In this document: piece after piece, positions 56,673-64,000 of the stretch
How positions within the stretch are numbered: the stretch's first letter is position 1
How the letters are laid out: each line of letters begins with the position of its first letter
NCBI RefSeq assembly: GCF_030376605.1
Contig: NZ_JARRAE010000002.1
Span: forward strand, 124,001 to 188,000
DNA length: 64,000 nucleotides
Direction of reading: 5' to 3'
From: Pseudochrobactrum sp. sp1633
GTDB lineage: Bacteria > Pseudomonadota > Alphaproteobacteria > Rhizobiales > Rhizobiaceae
Notes under the pieces: model-generated
What the model saw: only the letters and a program-made list of their open reading frames with translations
Database searches by the model: none
What the model was told of the DNA's origin: nothing
Position numbers and translations under genes: made by a program

Positions 56673-59054
56673 ATGGCATTCGATCAGGAAAGTCGCAGAT
56701 TTAAAGCAATAAACGGCACGAATTTACCTTTGTTGAGCTTCGTGATGAGCGGCGGCAGTGGCTCGCGCTTGTGGCCATTATCAAGGCTCGACAAGCCCAA
56801 GCAGTTCCACAGATTGTCGGGTGCGGTTAGTTTGCTGGCAGGCACTCTTAATCGTCTGAATTCGATACAGGCTTTAACCAGCCGCATTTGCGTGATTGGC
56901 GTACAAAGTCATTTTGAGCAGATCAAAGATGCAATTTCGGAACATAATGCCCATGCCGGTATTTATGCTGGGGCGGCGTATGAAAATAATGTGCGGATGA
57001 TCCTTGAGCCTGTGGCGCGCAATACTGCGGCAGTCGCAGCATTGGCAGCTGCCTCTGCCTTGATTGAATATGACGATGCCTTGGTTCTGCTTTGTCCGGC
57101 AGATCATGAAATTTCTACCACCGAACAATTCTGGCAAACTGTGGCGCAGGGCATGCCGGCGGCATCGCAGGGGGCAATTGTAACATTCGGACTATTACCG
57201 GAGCGGCCTGAAACAGGATACGGCTATATTGAGACAGGGCAGCTCAGCGGGCATGGTTATGAAATCGCGCGCTTTGTTGAAAAGCCCGATCATGACGCGG
57301 CGCTGGCTTTTATCCGGCAGAGCAACTTCTTCTGGAATTCCGGCATTTTTCTGTGCCGTGCTTCTGTGCTGCGGGATGCATTTCTTGAACATGCGCTGGA
57401 GATTTGGCGCACTGCATATAGCGCCCTGCAAAATTCCAAGCGCGATGACAGTGTTACATCGCTGCCTGAGGCATTCTATTGTGTAGTGCCTTCCGAGTCT
57501 TTCGATCGGGCAATTATGGAAAAGGCGGCCAGCCGTGTGTTGATCCCGGCAGCCTTTTGCTGGAGCGATCTGGGGTCATGGCAAGCTTTGCTGCAATTGC
57601 AGCAGGATAAAGCCGGTCAGGATATGCACGGCAATGTGGTGGCCGGCGATGTTGTTGCCCATGATTGTCACAACAGTTACTTGCGCAGCGAGAGCAGCCT
57701 GCTAGCCATTTCCGGCGTGAAGGATATGGCTGTTATCGCCACTAAGGATGCGACATTTATCGCGCCACTTACACAGAGCCATCATGTGCAGGCAATTGTC
57801 GCTCAGTTGACGCGGCAAAACCGCAGAGAATTATACTATGACAAACCGCCGGTGCTTTATGCAGGAAATCGTGAGCGCGTCCATGATTGGCTGTTTGAAA
57901 AGGCATTGCCGCACTGGGCAGAAAAAGGCGTTGATCGTCACTATGGAGGTTTCCATGAAAAACTGAGTTTGCAAGGACTGCCGGTTGCAGATTTGCGTCG
58001 TACACGGACAATGGCGCGGCAGATTTATGCTTTTGCTAAAAGTCAGGCTGCGGGATGGAACGGAGAGGCTGCAAGCCTGATCGCACATGGTCTGATCTTC
58101 ATGCAGGCAAAAGGGCGCAGCCGGAGTGGCGGGTGGGTGCAGTCTTTTCATGCTGACGGGCGTGTCGCGGAAAGTCAGGAAAATTTCTATGATCAGACCT
58201 GTATGCTGCTGGCACTCGCTTATGCCTATAAAGCCGGACATAATCATGCCTTGCAGCTTGCGCAGGAAACATTCGCTTTTCTGGACACTGTATTGAGGCA
58301 CGCTGAAGGCGGTTTTTTTGAAACGACGAGTGATCGTAATAATCCGCAAGCCGTGCTGACGAGCAATGCGCATATGCATTATCTGGAGGCTTGTCTGGCA
58401 TGGCATGAGGTCAGCGGCGACAGTGTATATTTAAATCGCGCCGCAGAGGTGATCGATCTTTGCAGTCGTCATTTCTTCGATGATGAACATTGGTGTCTGG
58501 GAGAGTTTTTCACGGCCAACTGGCATCGGCCGTCGGATGAACGGGGCGATCATACCGAGCCCGGCCATGCTTATGAATGGGCGGCATTGCTCTGCGATTA
58601 CGCCAACCGTACTGGCCACAATGCAGCACGTCGAATGGCAAACCGGCTTTATGCTTGCGCGCTGTCCAGCGGAGCAAACCGTGCAACTGGCCTTGCCTAT
58701 AATGTTGTTTCCCGTGAGGGCAGGCCGTTGGATACAGCGAGCCGGAGCTGGCAGCAATGTGAAGGTATCAAGGCGGCGATTATGCTCGATGGCTATAATG
58801 GCCATGATCTGAAACCGGAGATTGAGGCGCGGATTGCCAATTTGTTTTACCGGCATCTTGATCCGGCAGGTAAAGGCCTATGGATGGATCGTGTTGATGC
58901 TGGTGGGCTAGCCTGCTCGGATCATGTGCCAGCATCTATTCTTTATCATCTTGTTGGTGCGTTGACGCTTTATCTACAATTCACGCGAGAAAGCTTGAGA
59001 AAAACTGAGCCTTGCCCGCCGGCACGAGCGGAGAGAATGGCTTTGCATGCCTGA
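56673..59054 (+). CDS. Mannose-1-phosphate guanylyltransferase fused to AGE-type mannose-6-phosphate isomerase-like domain
   Basis: A roughly 793-residue fusion. The first 390 residues are a GDP-mannose pyrophosphorylase: LLSFVMSGGSGSRLWPLSR signature, VLLCPADHEI, RPETGYGYIETG, ARFVEKPDHDAAL, FWNSGIFLCRA. The second half (about 400-790) is an N-acylglucosamine 2-epimerase (AGE)-fold isomerase: RRTRTMARQIYAFAKSQA, GGWVQSFHADGRV, EPGHAYEWAALL. Usual bifunctional ManC enzymes carry a cupin isomerase instead. Together with the mutase upstream it could take fructose 6-phosphate to GDP-mannose. Start ATG at 56673 preferred; ATG at 56667 is possible. Confidence 0.9.
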   Translation: MAFDQESRRFKAINGTNLPLLSFVMSGGSGSRLWPLSRLDKPKQFHRLSGAVSLLAGTLNRLNSIQALTSRICVIGVQSHFEQIKDAISEHNAHAGIYAGAAYENNVRMILEPVARNTAAVAALAAASALIEYDDALVLLCPADHEISTTEQFWQTVAQGMPAASQGAIVTFGLLPERPETGYGYIETGQLSGHGYEIARFVEKPDHDAALAFIRQSNFFWNSGIFLCRASVLRDAFLEHALEIWRTAYSALQNSKRDDSVTSLPEAFYCVVPSESFDRAIMEKAASRVLIPAAFCWSDLGSWQALLQLQQDKAGQDMHGNVVAGDVVAHDCHNSYLRSESSLLAISGVKDMAVIATKDATFIAPLTQSHHVQAIVAQLTRQNRRELYYDKPPVLYAGNRERVHDWLFEKALPHWAEKGVDRHYGGFHEKLSLQGLPVADLRRTRTMARQIYAFAKSQAAGWNGEAASLIAHGLIFMQAKGRSRSGGWVQSFHADGRVAESQENFYDQTCMLLALAYAYKAGHNHALQLAQETFAFLDTVLRHAEGGFFETTSDRNNPQAVLTSNAHMHYLEACLAWHEVSGDSVYLNRAAEVIDLCSRHFFDDEHWCLGEFFTANWHRPSDERGDHTEPGHAYEWAALLCDYANRTGHNAARRMANRLYACALSSGANRATGLAYNVVSREGRPLDTASRSWQQCEGIKAAIMLDGYNGHDLKPEIEARIANLFYRHLDPAGKGLWMDRVDAGGLACSDHVPASILYHLVGALTLYLQFTRESLRKTEPCPPARAERMALHA

Positions 59055-59191
59055 AATCAAAGCGATTGCCTGTGGAATTATCTTAAAGCGCGATAAACTT
59101 GATTGAATATGATGTTCATCTGCTTGTGTTCAGCTGATGATTAGCTATCCTGAGCGCCGTCCGTTCAATGGGTATTATCAGGCAGATTTTT

Positions 59192-59959
59192 ATGCAGCAT
59201 TCACCGCGTCATCGTGCCATTCTGGAACAGGCCAAGCTTAAAGGTCAGGTGCTGGTTGATGATCTGGCTGAACAATTTCAGGTCAGCCCTCAGACAATCC
59301 GTAAAGATCTCAATGATTTATGCCGCGCACAATTGCTGACACGCACGCATGGCGGGGCGCTGTTTCCCTCCGGCGTGGAAAATCTTGAATATGAAGCGCG
59401 CAGGCAGATTGCAGCCTCGGAAAAGCAGGCAATCGGGCAGGCCGCTGCAGCGCTGATACCGGAAGGGGCTTCGCTTTTCATCAATATCGGCACCACCACA
59501 GAAGCGGTGAGCCAGCATTTGCTCTCGCATGGCCAGTTAATGGTGATTACCAATAATATTAACGTCGCCAGTCGCTTGCGTGTTTATTCGGGACTTGAGG
59601 TGATTATTGCCGGTGGTGTGGTGCGTGCCAGTGATGGCGGCATTGTCGGTGAAGCGGCTGTTGATTTTATCCGCCAATTCAAGGTTGATTATGCGATTAT
59701 CGGTGTTTCCGCGATTGATGCAGATGGCGCTTTGCTTGATTTTGACTATCGCGAAGTGAAGGTTGCGCAAGCCATTATTGCCAATGCACGGCATGTTATT
59801 CTGGTGGCTGATTCAACCAAGATGGAGCGCACCGCTCCGGTGCGTATGGGGCACTTGTCGCAGATTGATACATTCATCACCGATCAGTGTATCGAGCCGT
59901 CTTTGCGCCAGATTTGTGCTGACCATGATGTAAAGCTGGTCGAGACCGTGAAGCTTTGA
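59192..59959 (+). CDS. glpR: DeoR-family transcriptional regulator, GlpR-like
   Basis: 255 residues. The N-terminal DeoR helix-turn-helix is HRAILEQAKLKGQVLVDDLAEQFQVSPQTIRKDLNDLCRAQLLTRTHGGA. A DeoRC sensor domain follows (FINIGTTTEAVSQHLL, NINVASRL, VIIAGGVVRASDGGIVGEAA, YAIIGVSAIDADGALLDFDYREVKVAQAI). It lies directly upstream of glpD on the same strand, which supports a GlpR role: repression of glycerol 3-phosphate use. The ATG at 59192 follows CAGGCAG; ATG 59168 is an alternative. Confidence 0.9.
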   Translation: MQHSPRHRAILEQAKLKGQVLVDDLAEQFQVSPQTIRKDLNDLCRAQLLTRTHGGALFPSGVENLEYEARRQIAASEKQAIGQAAAALIPEGASLFINIGTTTEAVSQHLLSHGQLMVITNNINVASRLRVYSGLEVIIAGGVVRASDGGIVGEAAVDFIRQFKVDYAIIGVSAIDADGALLDFDYREVKVAQAIIANARHVILVADSTKMERTAPVRMGHLSQIDTFITDQCIEPSLRQICADHDVKLVETVKL

Positions 59960-60017
59960 CAGGATACAGGTTTAATCTGAGGGTGAGCCTGTTTTTCCAC
60001 TGTTCGAAATTTTGTGA

Positions 60018-60053
60018 AGTTTCGTTTTTTCACTCGATTTAGTTTCGTTTTTT
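60018..60053. promoter_or_regulatory. Direct repeats AGTTTCGTTTTTT upstream of glpD
   Basis: Two identical 13-bp copies (60018-60030 and 60041-60053), 23 bp apart start to start, i.e. about two helical turns. A related TTCGAAATTTT lies just before. TTCG-containing half-sites are known for GlpR-type DeoR regulators, so this is a good candidate operator for the neighbouring GlpR. Confidence 0.6.
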
Positions 60054-60196
60054 ACTATATTGCTTTCATATGGCGGCCGTTATTTGATTGCAGACGATTC
60101 CGGTGCGCTGTTTTTCATGTGTCACAGCCGTGTCAATTTACCGTGCTTCAAGCAGTTACGTATTGAATTGACATGATTTTCGGCGGAGCTTGCGGC

Positions 60197-61723
60197 GTGG
60201 TTGCAAATACAGACTACGATATTTTCATTATTGGCGGCGGTATTAATGGTTGCGGCATAGCGCGTGACGCTGCAGGGCGTGGTTTTCGCACCGGCTTGGC
60301 CGAAATGAAAGATCTGGCAAGCGGAACCTCTTCCCGTGCAACCAAGCTTATTCATGGTGGTTTGCGCTATCTGGAGCATTACGAGTTTCGGCTGGTGCGT
60401 GAGGCACTGATGGAGCGCGAAGTGATCTGGGCGAATGCGCCCCATCTGGTTAAGCCTATGCGTTTCATTCTGCCTTATCATCGTGGTGGTGTGCGTCCGG
60501 CATGGCTGTTGCGTCTGGGATTGTTCCTGTACGACCATATCGGCGGGCGCAAATTACTGCCTGCAACGCGCACATTGAATATGAAGACCGATAAGGCTGC
60601 GGCACCGCTCAAAGACCTGTTTACCAAGGCTTTTGAATATTCGGATGCATGGGTGGATGATGCACGCTTTGTTGCGCTGAACGCGATGGATGCAAAAGAG
60701 CGCGGTGCAACGATCAGCACCCGCACCAAGGTGGTTAGTGCCAGACGTGTTGAGGATATCTGGCACATTACGCTTCAGGATTTGCGTTCGGATAAAACCC
60801 GCGAAGTGACATCGCGCTTGCTGGTCAATGCCGCTGGTCCTTGGGTGGATCGCGTGCTGGCAGGTATGGAAGGATTGTCAGAGATGCATAATGTGCGCCT
60901 TGTTCAGGGTAGCCATATTGTGGTGCGCAAGAAGTTTGACGGCGACCGTTCCTATTTCTTCCAGAATAATGACGGACGCATTATTTTTGCCATTCCTTAT
61001 GAAAATGATTTCACGCTGATCGGCACCACGGATCAGGATTATCACGGTGATCCGGCGAAAGTGGAAATCACGGAGGCCGAAAGCGATTATCTGTGTTCTG
61101 CGGCCAGTGAATATTTCCGTGAGCCGGTGAAGCGCGAGGATATTGTCTGGGCCTATTCCGGTGTACGTCCGCTCTATAATGACGGGGCAGATAAGGCGCA
61201 GGAAGCAACCCGCGACTATGTTCTGAAGGAAGATGCCGGAGAGGGCAAAGCCCCGTTGATTAATATTTTCGGCGGTAAAATCACGACCTATCGCCGTTTA
61301 TCCGAGCATATGATGCAGAAGATTGAGCATTTTCTGGGCAAAAAAGGTGCGCCGTGGACAAATAAAGCGCCACTGCCGGGCGGTGATTTTCCGGTGCAGG
61401 ATTTTAGCCGGATGAGCGCGAAGCTTAGCACGCATTATCCTTTTCTGACGCCATCTCATGCCGCGCGTCTGTTCCGCATGTATGGCACGCGCGCTCAGTG
61501 GATATTGGGCAATGCCTCAGATTACAAAGATCTGGGACAGCATTTTGGTGCAGACCTCTATGAGGTGGAAGTGCGTTATATGATGGTTCAGGAGTGGGCG
61601 CTGACGGCAGAAGATATTGTGTGGCGCCGTAGCAAACTCGGCTTAGTGATGACGACACATGAGATCGCTGCACTGGATCAGTTCATGAAAACTGAAACCG
61701 GTTATGATGAAAAAGCAGCGTAA
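60197..61723 (+). CDS. glpD: Aerobic glycerol-3-phosphate dehydrogenase
   Basis: Membrane-associated flavoenzyme that oxidises glycerol 3-phosphate to dihydroxyacetone phosphate and passes electrons to quinone. The 508 residues have DYDIFIIGGGINGCGIARDAAGRG (FAD), ASGTSSRATKLIHGGLRYLEHYEFRLVREAL, and NIFGGKITTYRRLSEHM. I chose the GTG at 60197, since GGAG lies 8 bases before it; the ATG at 60173 lies before that site and is unlikely. A strong hairpin follows the gene. Confidence 0.95.
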   Translation: MVANTDYDIFIIGGGINGCGIARDAAGRGFRTGLAEMKDLASGTSSRATKLIHGGLRYLEHYEFRLVREALMEREVIWANAPHLVKPMRFILPYHRGGVRPAWLLRLGLFLYDHIGGRKLLPATRTLNMKTDKAAAPLKDLFTKAFEYSDAWVDDARFVALNAMDAKERGATISTRTKVVSARRVEDIWHITLQDLRSDKTREVTSRLLVNAAGPWVDRVLAGMEGLSEMHNVRLVQGSHIVVRKKFDGDRSYFFQNNDGRIIFAIPYENDFTLIGTTDQDYHGDPAKVEITEAESDYLCSAASEYFREPVKREDIVWAYSGVRPLYNDGADKAQEATRDYVLKEDAGEGKAPLINIFGGKITTYRRLSEHMMQKIEHFLGKKGAPWTNKAPLPGGDFPVQDFSRMSAKLSTHYPFLTPSHAARLFRMYGTRAQWILGNASDYKDLGQHFGADLYEVEVRYMMVQEWALTAEDIVWRRSKLGLVMTTHEIAALDQFMKTETGYDEKAA

Positions 61724-61748
61724 ACTCGGTTCTTTTGCTCTGGTTTAA

Positions 61749-61790
61749 GCAAACACCGCAGCCTGATTTATCCGGCTGCGGTGTTTGCAT
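61749..61790 (+). terminator. Terminator after glpD
   Basis: GCAAACACCGCAGCC and GGCTGCGGTGTTTGC form a 15-bp perfect stem around a 10-base loop, 25 bp past the stop. The following ATTTTC is only moderately T-rich. Confidence 0.8.
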
Positions 61791-61906
61791 TTTCAGCCAT
61801 AGTTTCTCCTCCTTTCAGTCTCATCCTCATGCTCTTCACAGCAGCATAAATCTGGACTACCATTCTCTGTGCAGTCTCTGAATGAAGCTCTGGAGGAGAG
61901 CAAAGG

Positions 61907-62911
61907 ATGAGCATTCAGTCAGGCGAAATATCCGCCGCGGCAGGTCAGTCAGTCTTCAGCGCTCATGCAGAGCGGGTTCACTCTGCCATCCGTGGCAATG
62001 GCGCAGCACGCTCTGCCCTCGTTGCCTCCTGGCAGCGCTCTGCTCGTTTGCACGGGTTGAGACCGCAGGATTCCGGCAAACCACAAACCATAACTGCACA
62101 GAAATTGCGTGAAGTTCAGGAGTATGTCGAACCGCTGACGCATCTGGCGCAGCCGGTGCTTGATCGCCTGTTTTTGTCCGTCGGCGGTATCGGTTGCTGT
62201 GTTTTGCTGGCTGACAGCGATGGTGTGCCGGTGGAGCGACGCGGGGCTGTTGCCGATGATGATATTTTTCATGAATGGGGATTATGGATCGGCGCAGTCT
62301 GGAGTGAAGCCTGTGAGGGAACCAATGGCATCGGCACCTGTATTGTTGAGCAGCGGGCGGTGACAATCCATCGCGATCAGCATTTTCATGCCAGAAATGC
62401 AGGGTTGTCCTGCTCTGTTGCGCCAATTCATGACCATTTGGGGCGGCTGATCGCTGTATTGGATGTGTCTTCCTGCCGCTCTGACCTGACAGAGGCATAT
62501 GCAGGACTGATTTTCGCTGCGGTCAATGATGCGGCGCGCAAAATCGAGACGGACTATTTCCGCTATCAGTTTCAGAAGGCGCGTATTGTACTTGCGCCGG
62601 TTGCGGAGCATAATGCCGGTGCGCTTCTGGCGATTGATCGCGACGATATGGTGATAGGCGCCAGCCGCAGTGCCCGTGTTGCACTGGGATTGCGGGATGA
62701 CGGATTGAAAGATCCGGTGCCTGCCGCAGATTTTTTCGCCGCAGGATGCGAGCGGGATACGGATTTGGCGGAAGCCGAACGTGGCGTGATTGTCCGCGCA
62801 CTTGCCCGTGCTGAGGGTAAAGTTTCATTGGCGGCAAAAATACTTGGTATGAGCCGTGCAACGCTGCATCGTAAGCTTAATCGTTTGCAGATCGGCCGCC
62901 CGCAGATCTGA
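61907..62911 (+). CDS. GAF-Fis transcriptional regulator, AcoR-like but without the AAA+ domain
   Basis: 334 residues. The N-terminal part matches AcoR-type activators: ARSALVASWQRSARLHGLRP, then a GAF-like sensor (GIGCCVLLADSDGVPVERRG, WSEACEGTNGIGTCIVEQRAVTIHRDQHFHARNAGLSCSVAPIHD). The C-terminal Fis-type helix-turn-helix is ALARAEGKVSLAAKILGMSRATLHRKLNRLQI. The central AAA+ domain with the GAFTGA loop that contacts sigma-54 is missing. The start has AGGAG 8 bases upstream. It precedes the aldehyde dehydrogenase gene on the same strand, so it probably controls it. Confidence 0.88.
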   Translation: MSIQSGEISAAAGQSVFSAHAERVHSAIRGNGAARSALVASWQRSARLHGLRPQDSGKPQTITAQKLREVQEYVEPLTHLAQPVLDRLFLSVGGIGCCVLLADSDGVPVERRGAVADDDIFHEWGLWIGAVWSEACEGTNGIGTCIVEQRAVTIHRDQHFHARNAGLSCSVAPIHDHLGRLIAVLDVSSCRSDLTEAYAGLIFAAVNDAARKIETDYFRYQFQKARIVLAPVAEHNAGALLAIDRDDMVIGASRSARVALGLRDDGLKDPVPAADFFAAGCERDTDLAEAERGVIVRALARAEGKVSLAAKILGMSRATLHRKLNRLQIGRPQI

Positions 62912-62958
62912 GACCTGCAAAGGTGCGGAGTGACGGGATGTGTATTCCGGCCGGATAC

Positions 62959-62976
62959 TGTCTCATTCTTGCGACA
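62959..62976. promoter_or_regulatory. Inverted repeat TGTCTCA-N4-TGCGACA upstream of the aldehyde dehydrogenase gene
   Basis: Two 7-bp arms with one mismatch around TTCT, about 140 bp before the gene start; overlapping CATAAC/GTTATG arms (62975-62998) follow. Fis-type regulators bind such palindromes. It is a candidate site for the upstream GAF-Fis regulator. Confidence 0.5.
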
Positions 62977-63115
62977 TAACCGGAAGCTGTTCGTTATGAG
63001 CGTCCGCTGACCCCATGACAAGGGCAGTAATTCCCGCAACATTATCTGTAAGTATGAAGCCGCATTTGAGGAGAAATGCGGGTGTCCATACGGATATTTA
63101 ACAGGGAGAGAGAAA

Positions 63116-64000
63116 ATGAATAAGGTCGAAGTGAGCCGGACCATTCATCCGAAATTTGCCAAACGCTATGGTAATTTTATCGGCGGAAAATGGGTGGAGC
63201 CAAAATCCGGACGTTATTTTGAGAATATTTCACCTGTAAACGGTCAGGTTCTGTGTGAAATTGCCCGTTCTGATGCCGCTGATGTGGAACTGGCGCTCGA
63301 TGCTGCCCACGCTGCGAAAGAAGCATGGGGGCGCACCAGCCCCGCAGAACGTGCCCTGATCCTCAACAAAATCGCAGACCGGATGCAGGATAATCTGGCA
63401 CTGCTGGCAGAAGCTGAAACATGGGATAACGGCAAGCCGATCCGCGAAACCACCAATGCCGATATGCCGCTGGCGATTGACCATTTCCGCTATTTTGCCG
63501 GAGCCATCCGCGCGCAGGAAGGCGGTATTTCCGAAATAGATCACGATACGGTTGCCTATCATTTCCATGAGCCGCTGGGTGTGGTCGGGCAGATTATTCC
63601 GTGGAATTTCCCGATCCTGATGGCGGTGTGGAAACTCGCACCGGCACTGGCTGCCGGCAACTGCGTGGTGCTGAAACCGGCTGAACAGACACCGGCCTCC
63701 ATTCTGGTTCTGGCCGAACTGATCGGTGATCTGCTGCCTGCGGGAGTGCTCAATATTGTCAACGGTTTTGGCCTTGAAGCCGGTAAACCTCTGGCTTCCA
63801 GCCCGCGCATTGCCAAAATTGCTTTCACGGGTGAAACCACCACCGGCCGCCTGATTATGCAATATGCCAGTCAGAACCTCATTCCGGTGACGCTGGAACT
63901 GGGTGGCAAATCGCCGAATATCTTCTTCGAAGACGTGACGGCGGAAGATGATGATTATCTGGACAAAGCGATTGAAGGCTTTGTGATGTTTGCGCTTAAT
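63116..64000 (+). CDS. Aldehyde dehydrogenase (NAD+), partial
   Basis: The first 295 codons are present and run off the right edge. It begins [29 protein letters not shown]. It shows [31 protein letters not shown] and [14 protein letters not shown] (nucleotide site), [14 protein letters not shown], and the general-base Glu in [14 protein letters not shown]. The catalytic Cys lies beyond the window. The sequence resembles the acetaldehyde/AcoD-type enzymes. GGGAGAGAG precedes the ATG. The regulator upstream fits the usual acoR-acoD or adhR arrangement. Confidence 0.95.
   Translation, partial: MNKVEVSRTIHPKFAKRYGNFIGGKWVEPKSGRYFENISPVNGQVLCEIARSDAADVELALDAAHAAKEAWGRTSPAERALILNKIADRMQDNLALLAEAETWDNGKPIRETTNADMPLAIDHFRYFAGAIRAQEGGISEIDHDTVAYHFHEPLGVVGQIIPWNFPILMAVWKLAPALAAGNCVVLKPAEQTPASILVLAELIGDLLPAGVLNIVNGFGLEAGKPLASSPRIAKIAFTGETTTGRLIMQYASQNLIPVTLELGGKSPNIFFEDVTAEDDDYLDKAIEGFVMFALN

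Noticed and set aside
63020-63050. Possible sigma-54 (-24/-12) promoter before the aldehyde dehydrogenase gene
   Set aside because: A GG...GC pair occurs near GGGCAGTAATTCCCGC but with wrong spacing (11-12 instead of 10).
1-64000. CRISPR arrays, transposases, restriction-modification or toxin-antitoxin systems
   Set aside because: No regularly spaced repeats and no such proteins were found in any frame examined.

Overview
The window looks like chromosomal DNA of an alphaproteobacterium of the order Hyphomicrobiales (Rhizobiales), most likely family Brucellaceae. The basis is gene content and order: murJ/glnD/mutS, ihfB-lapA, lptC-lptA-lptB-hpf-ptsN-DUF1150-hsp20, hrcA-grpE, cysG-DUF2849-cysI-cysH-DUF934, a fused cysNC, a BA14K-type protein and an OlsB-type acyltransferase. 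The moderate GC content suggests a lower-GC relative of Ochrobactrum/Brucella (for example Pseudochrobactrum or Paenochrobactrum), but this is an inference. No phage, IS element, integrase or CRISPR array was seen.

Layout. 1-13.5 kb: murJ (cut by the window edge), glnD, maeB, mutS, a VOC protein, olsB-like, lspA and two RNA methyltransferases. 13.7-22.5 kb: ornithine-cyclodeaminase-like gene, lapA, ihfB, sppA, the LPS-export genes lptC/lptA/lptB, hpf, ptsN, DUF1150 and hsp20. The place between lptB and hpf where rpoN (sigma-54) normally lies holds only about 0.2 kb of non-coding DNA. 22.6-31.2 kb: nucleoside hydrolase, ribokinase, DUF2244, nth, racemase-like, EI24, adenosine kinase, TRIC channel, grpE, hrcA. 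31.5-36.1 kb: rph, VOC, rdgB, hemW, rsmI, yraN.

36.2-53.5 kb is a sulfur-metabolism region. It holds cysG, DUF2849, cysI, cysH, DUF934 and a 2Fe-2S ferredoxin, then metH, and later cysD, cysNC and cysQ. Together these cover sulfate activation, APS/PAPS reduction, sulfite reduction, siroheme synthesis, PAP turnover and the last step of methionine synthesis. Between the two cys clusters lie a BA14K-like gene, three tandem genes for small basic secreted proteins, and an LhgO-like oxidoreductase.

53.5-64 kb: a dispersed repeat, a lysozyme-like lipoprotein, tRNA-Pro(UGG), a GDP-mannose pair (phosphohexomutase, and a GDP-mannose pyrophosphorylase fused to an AGE-type isomerase), glpR-glpD, and a GAF-Fis regulator without an AAA+ domain next to an aldehyde dehydrogenase cut by the right edge.

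The strongest second-look items are the missing rpoN together with the AAA-less AcoR-like regulator; a heat-shock promoter plus ROSE-like RNA-thermometer hairpin before hsp20; the tandem secreted-protein family with copied terminators; the pyrophosphorylase-AGE fusion; a near-perfect palindrome before metH; and repeated TTTCG boxes before glpD.
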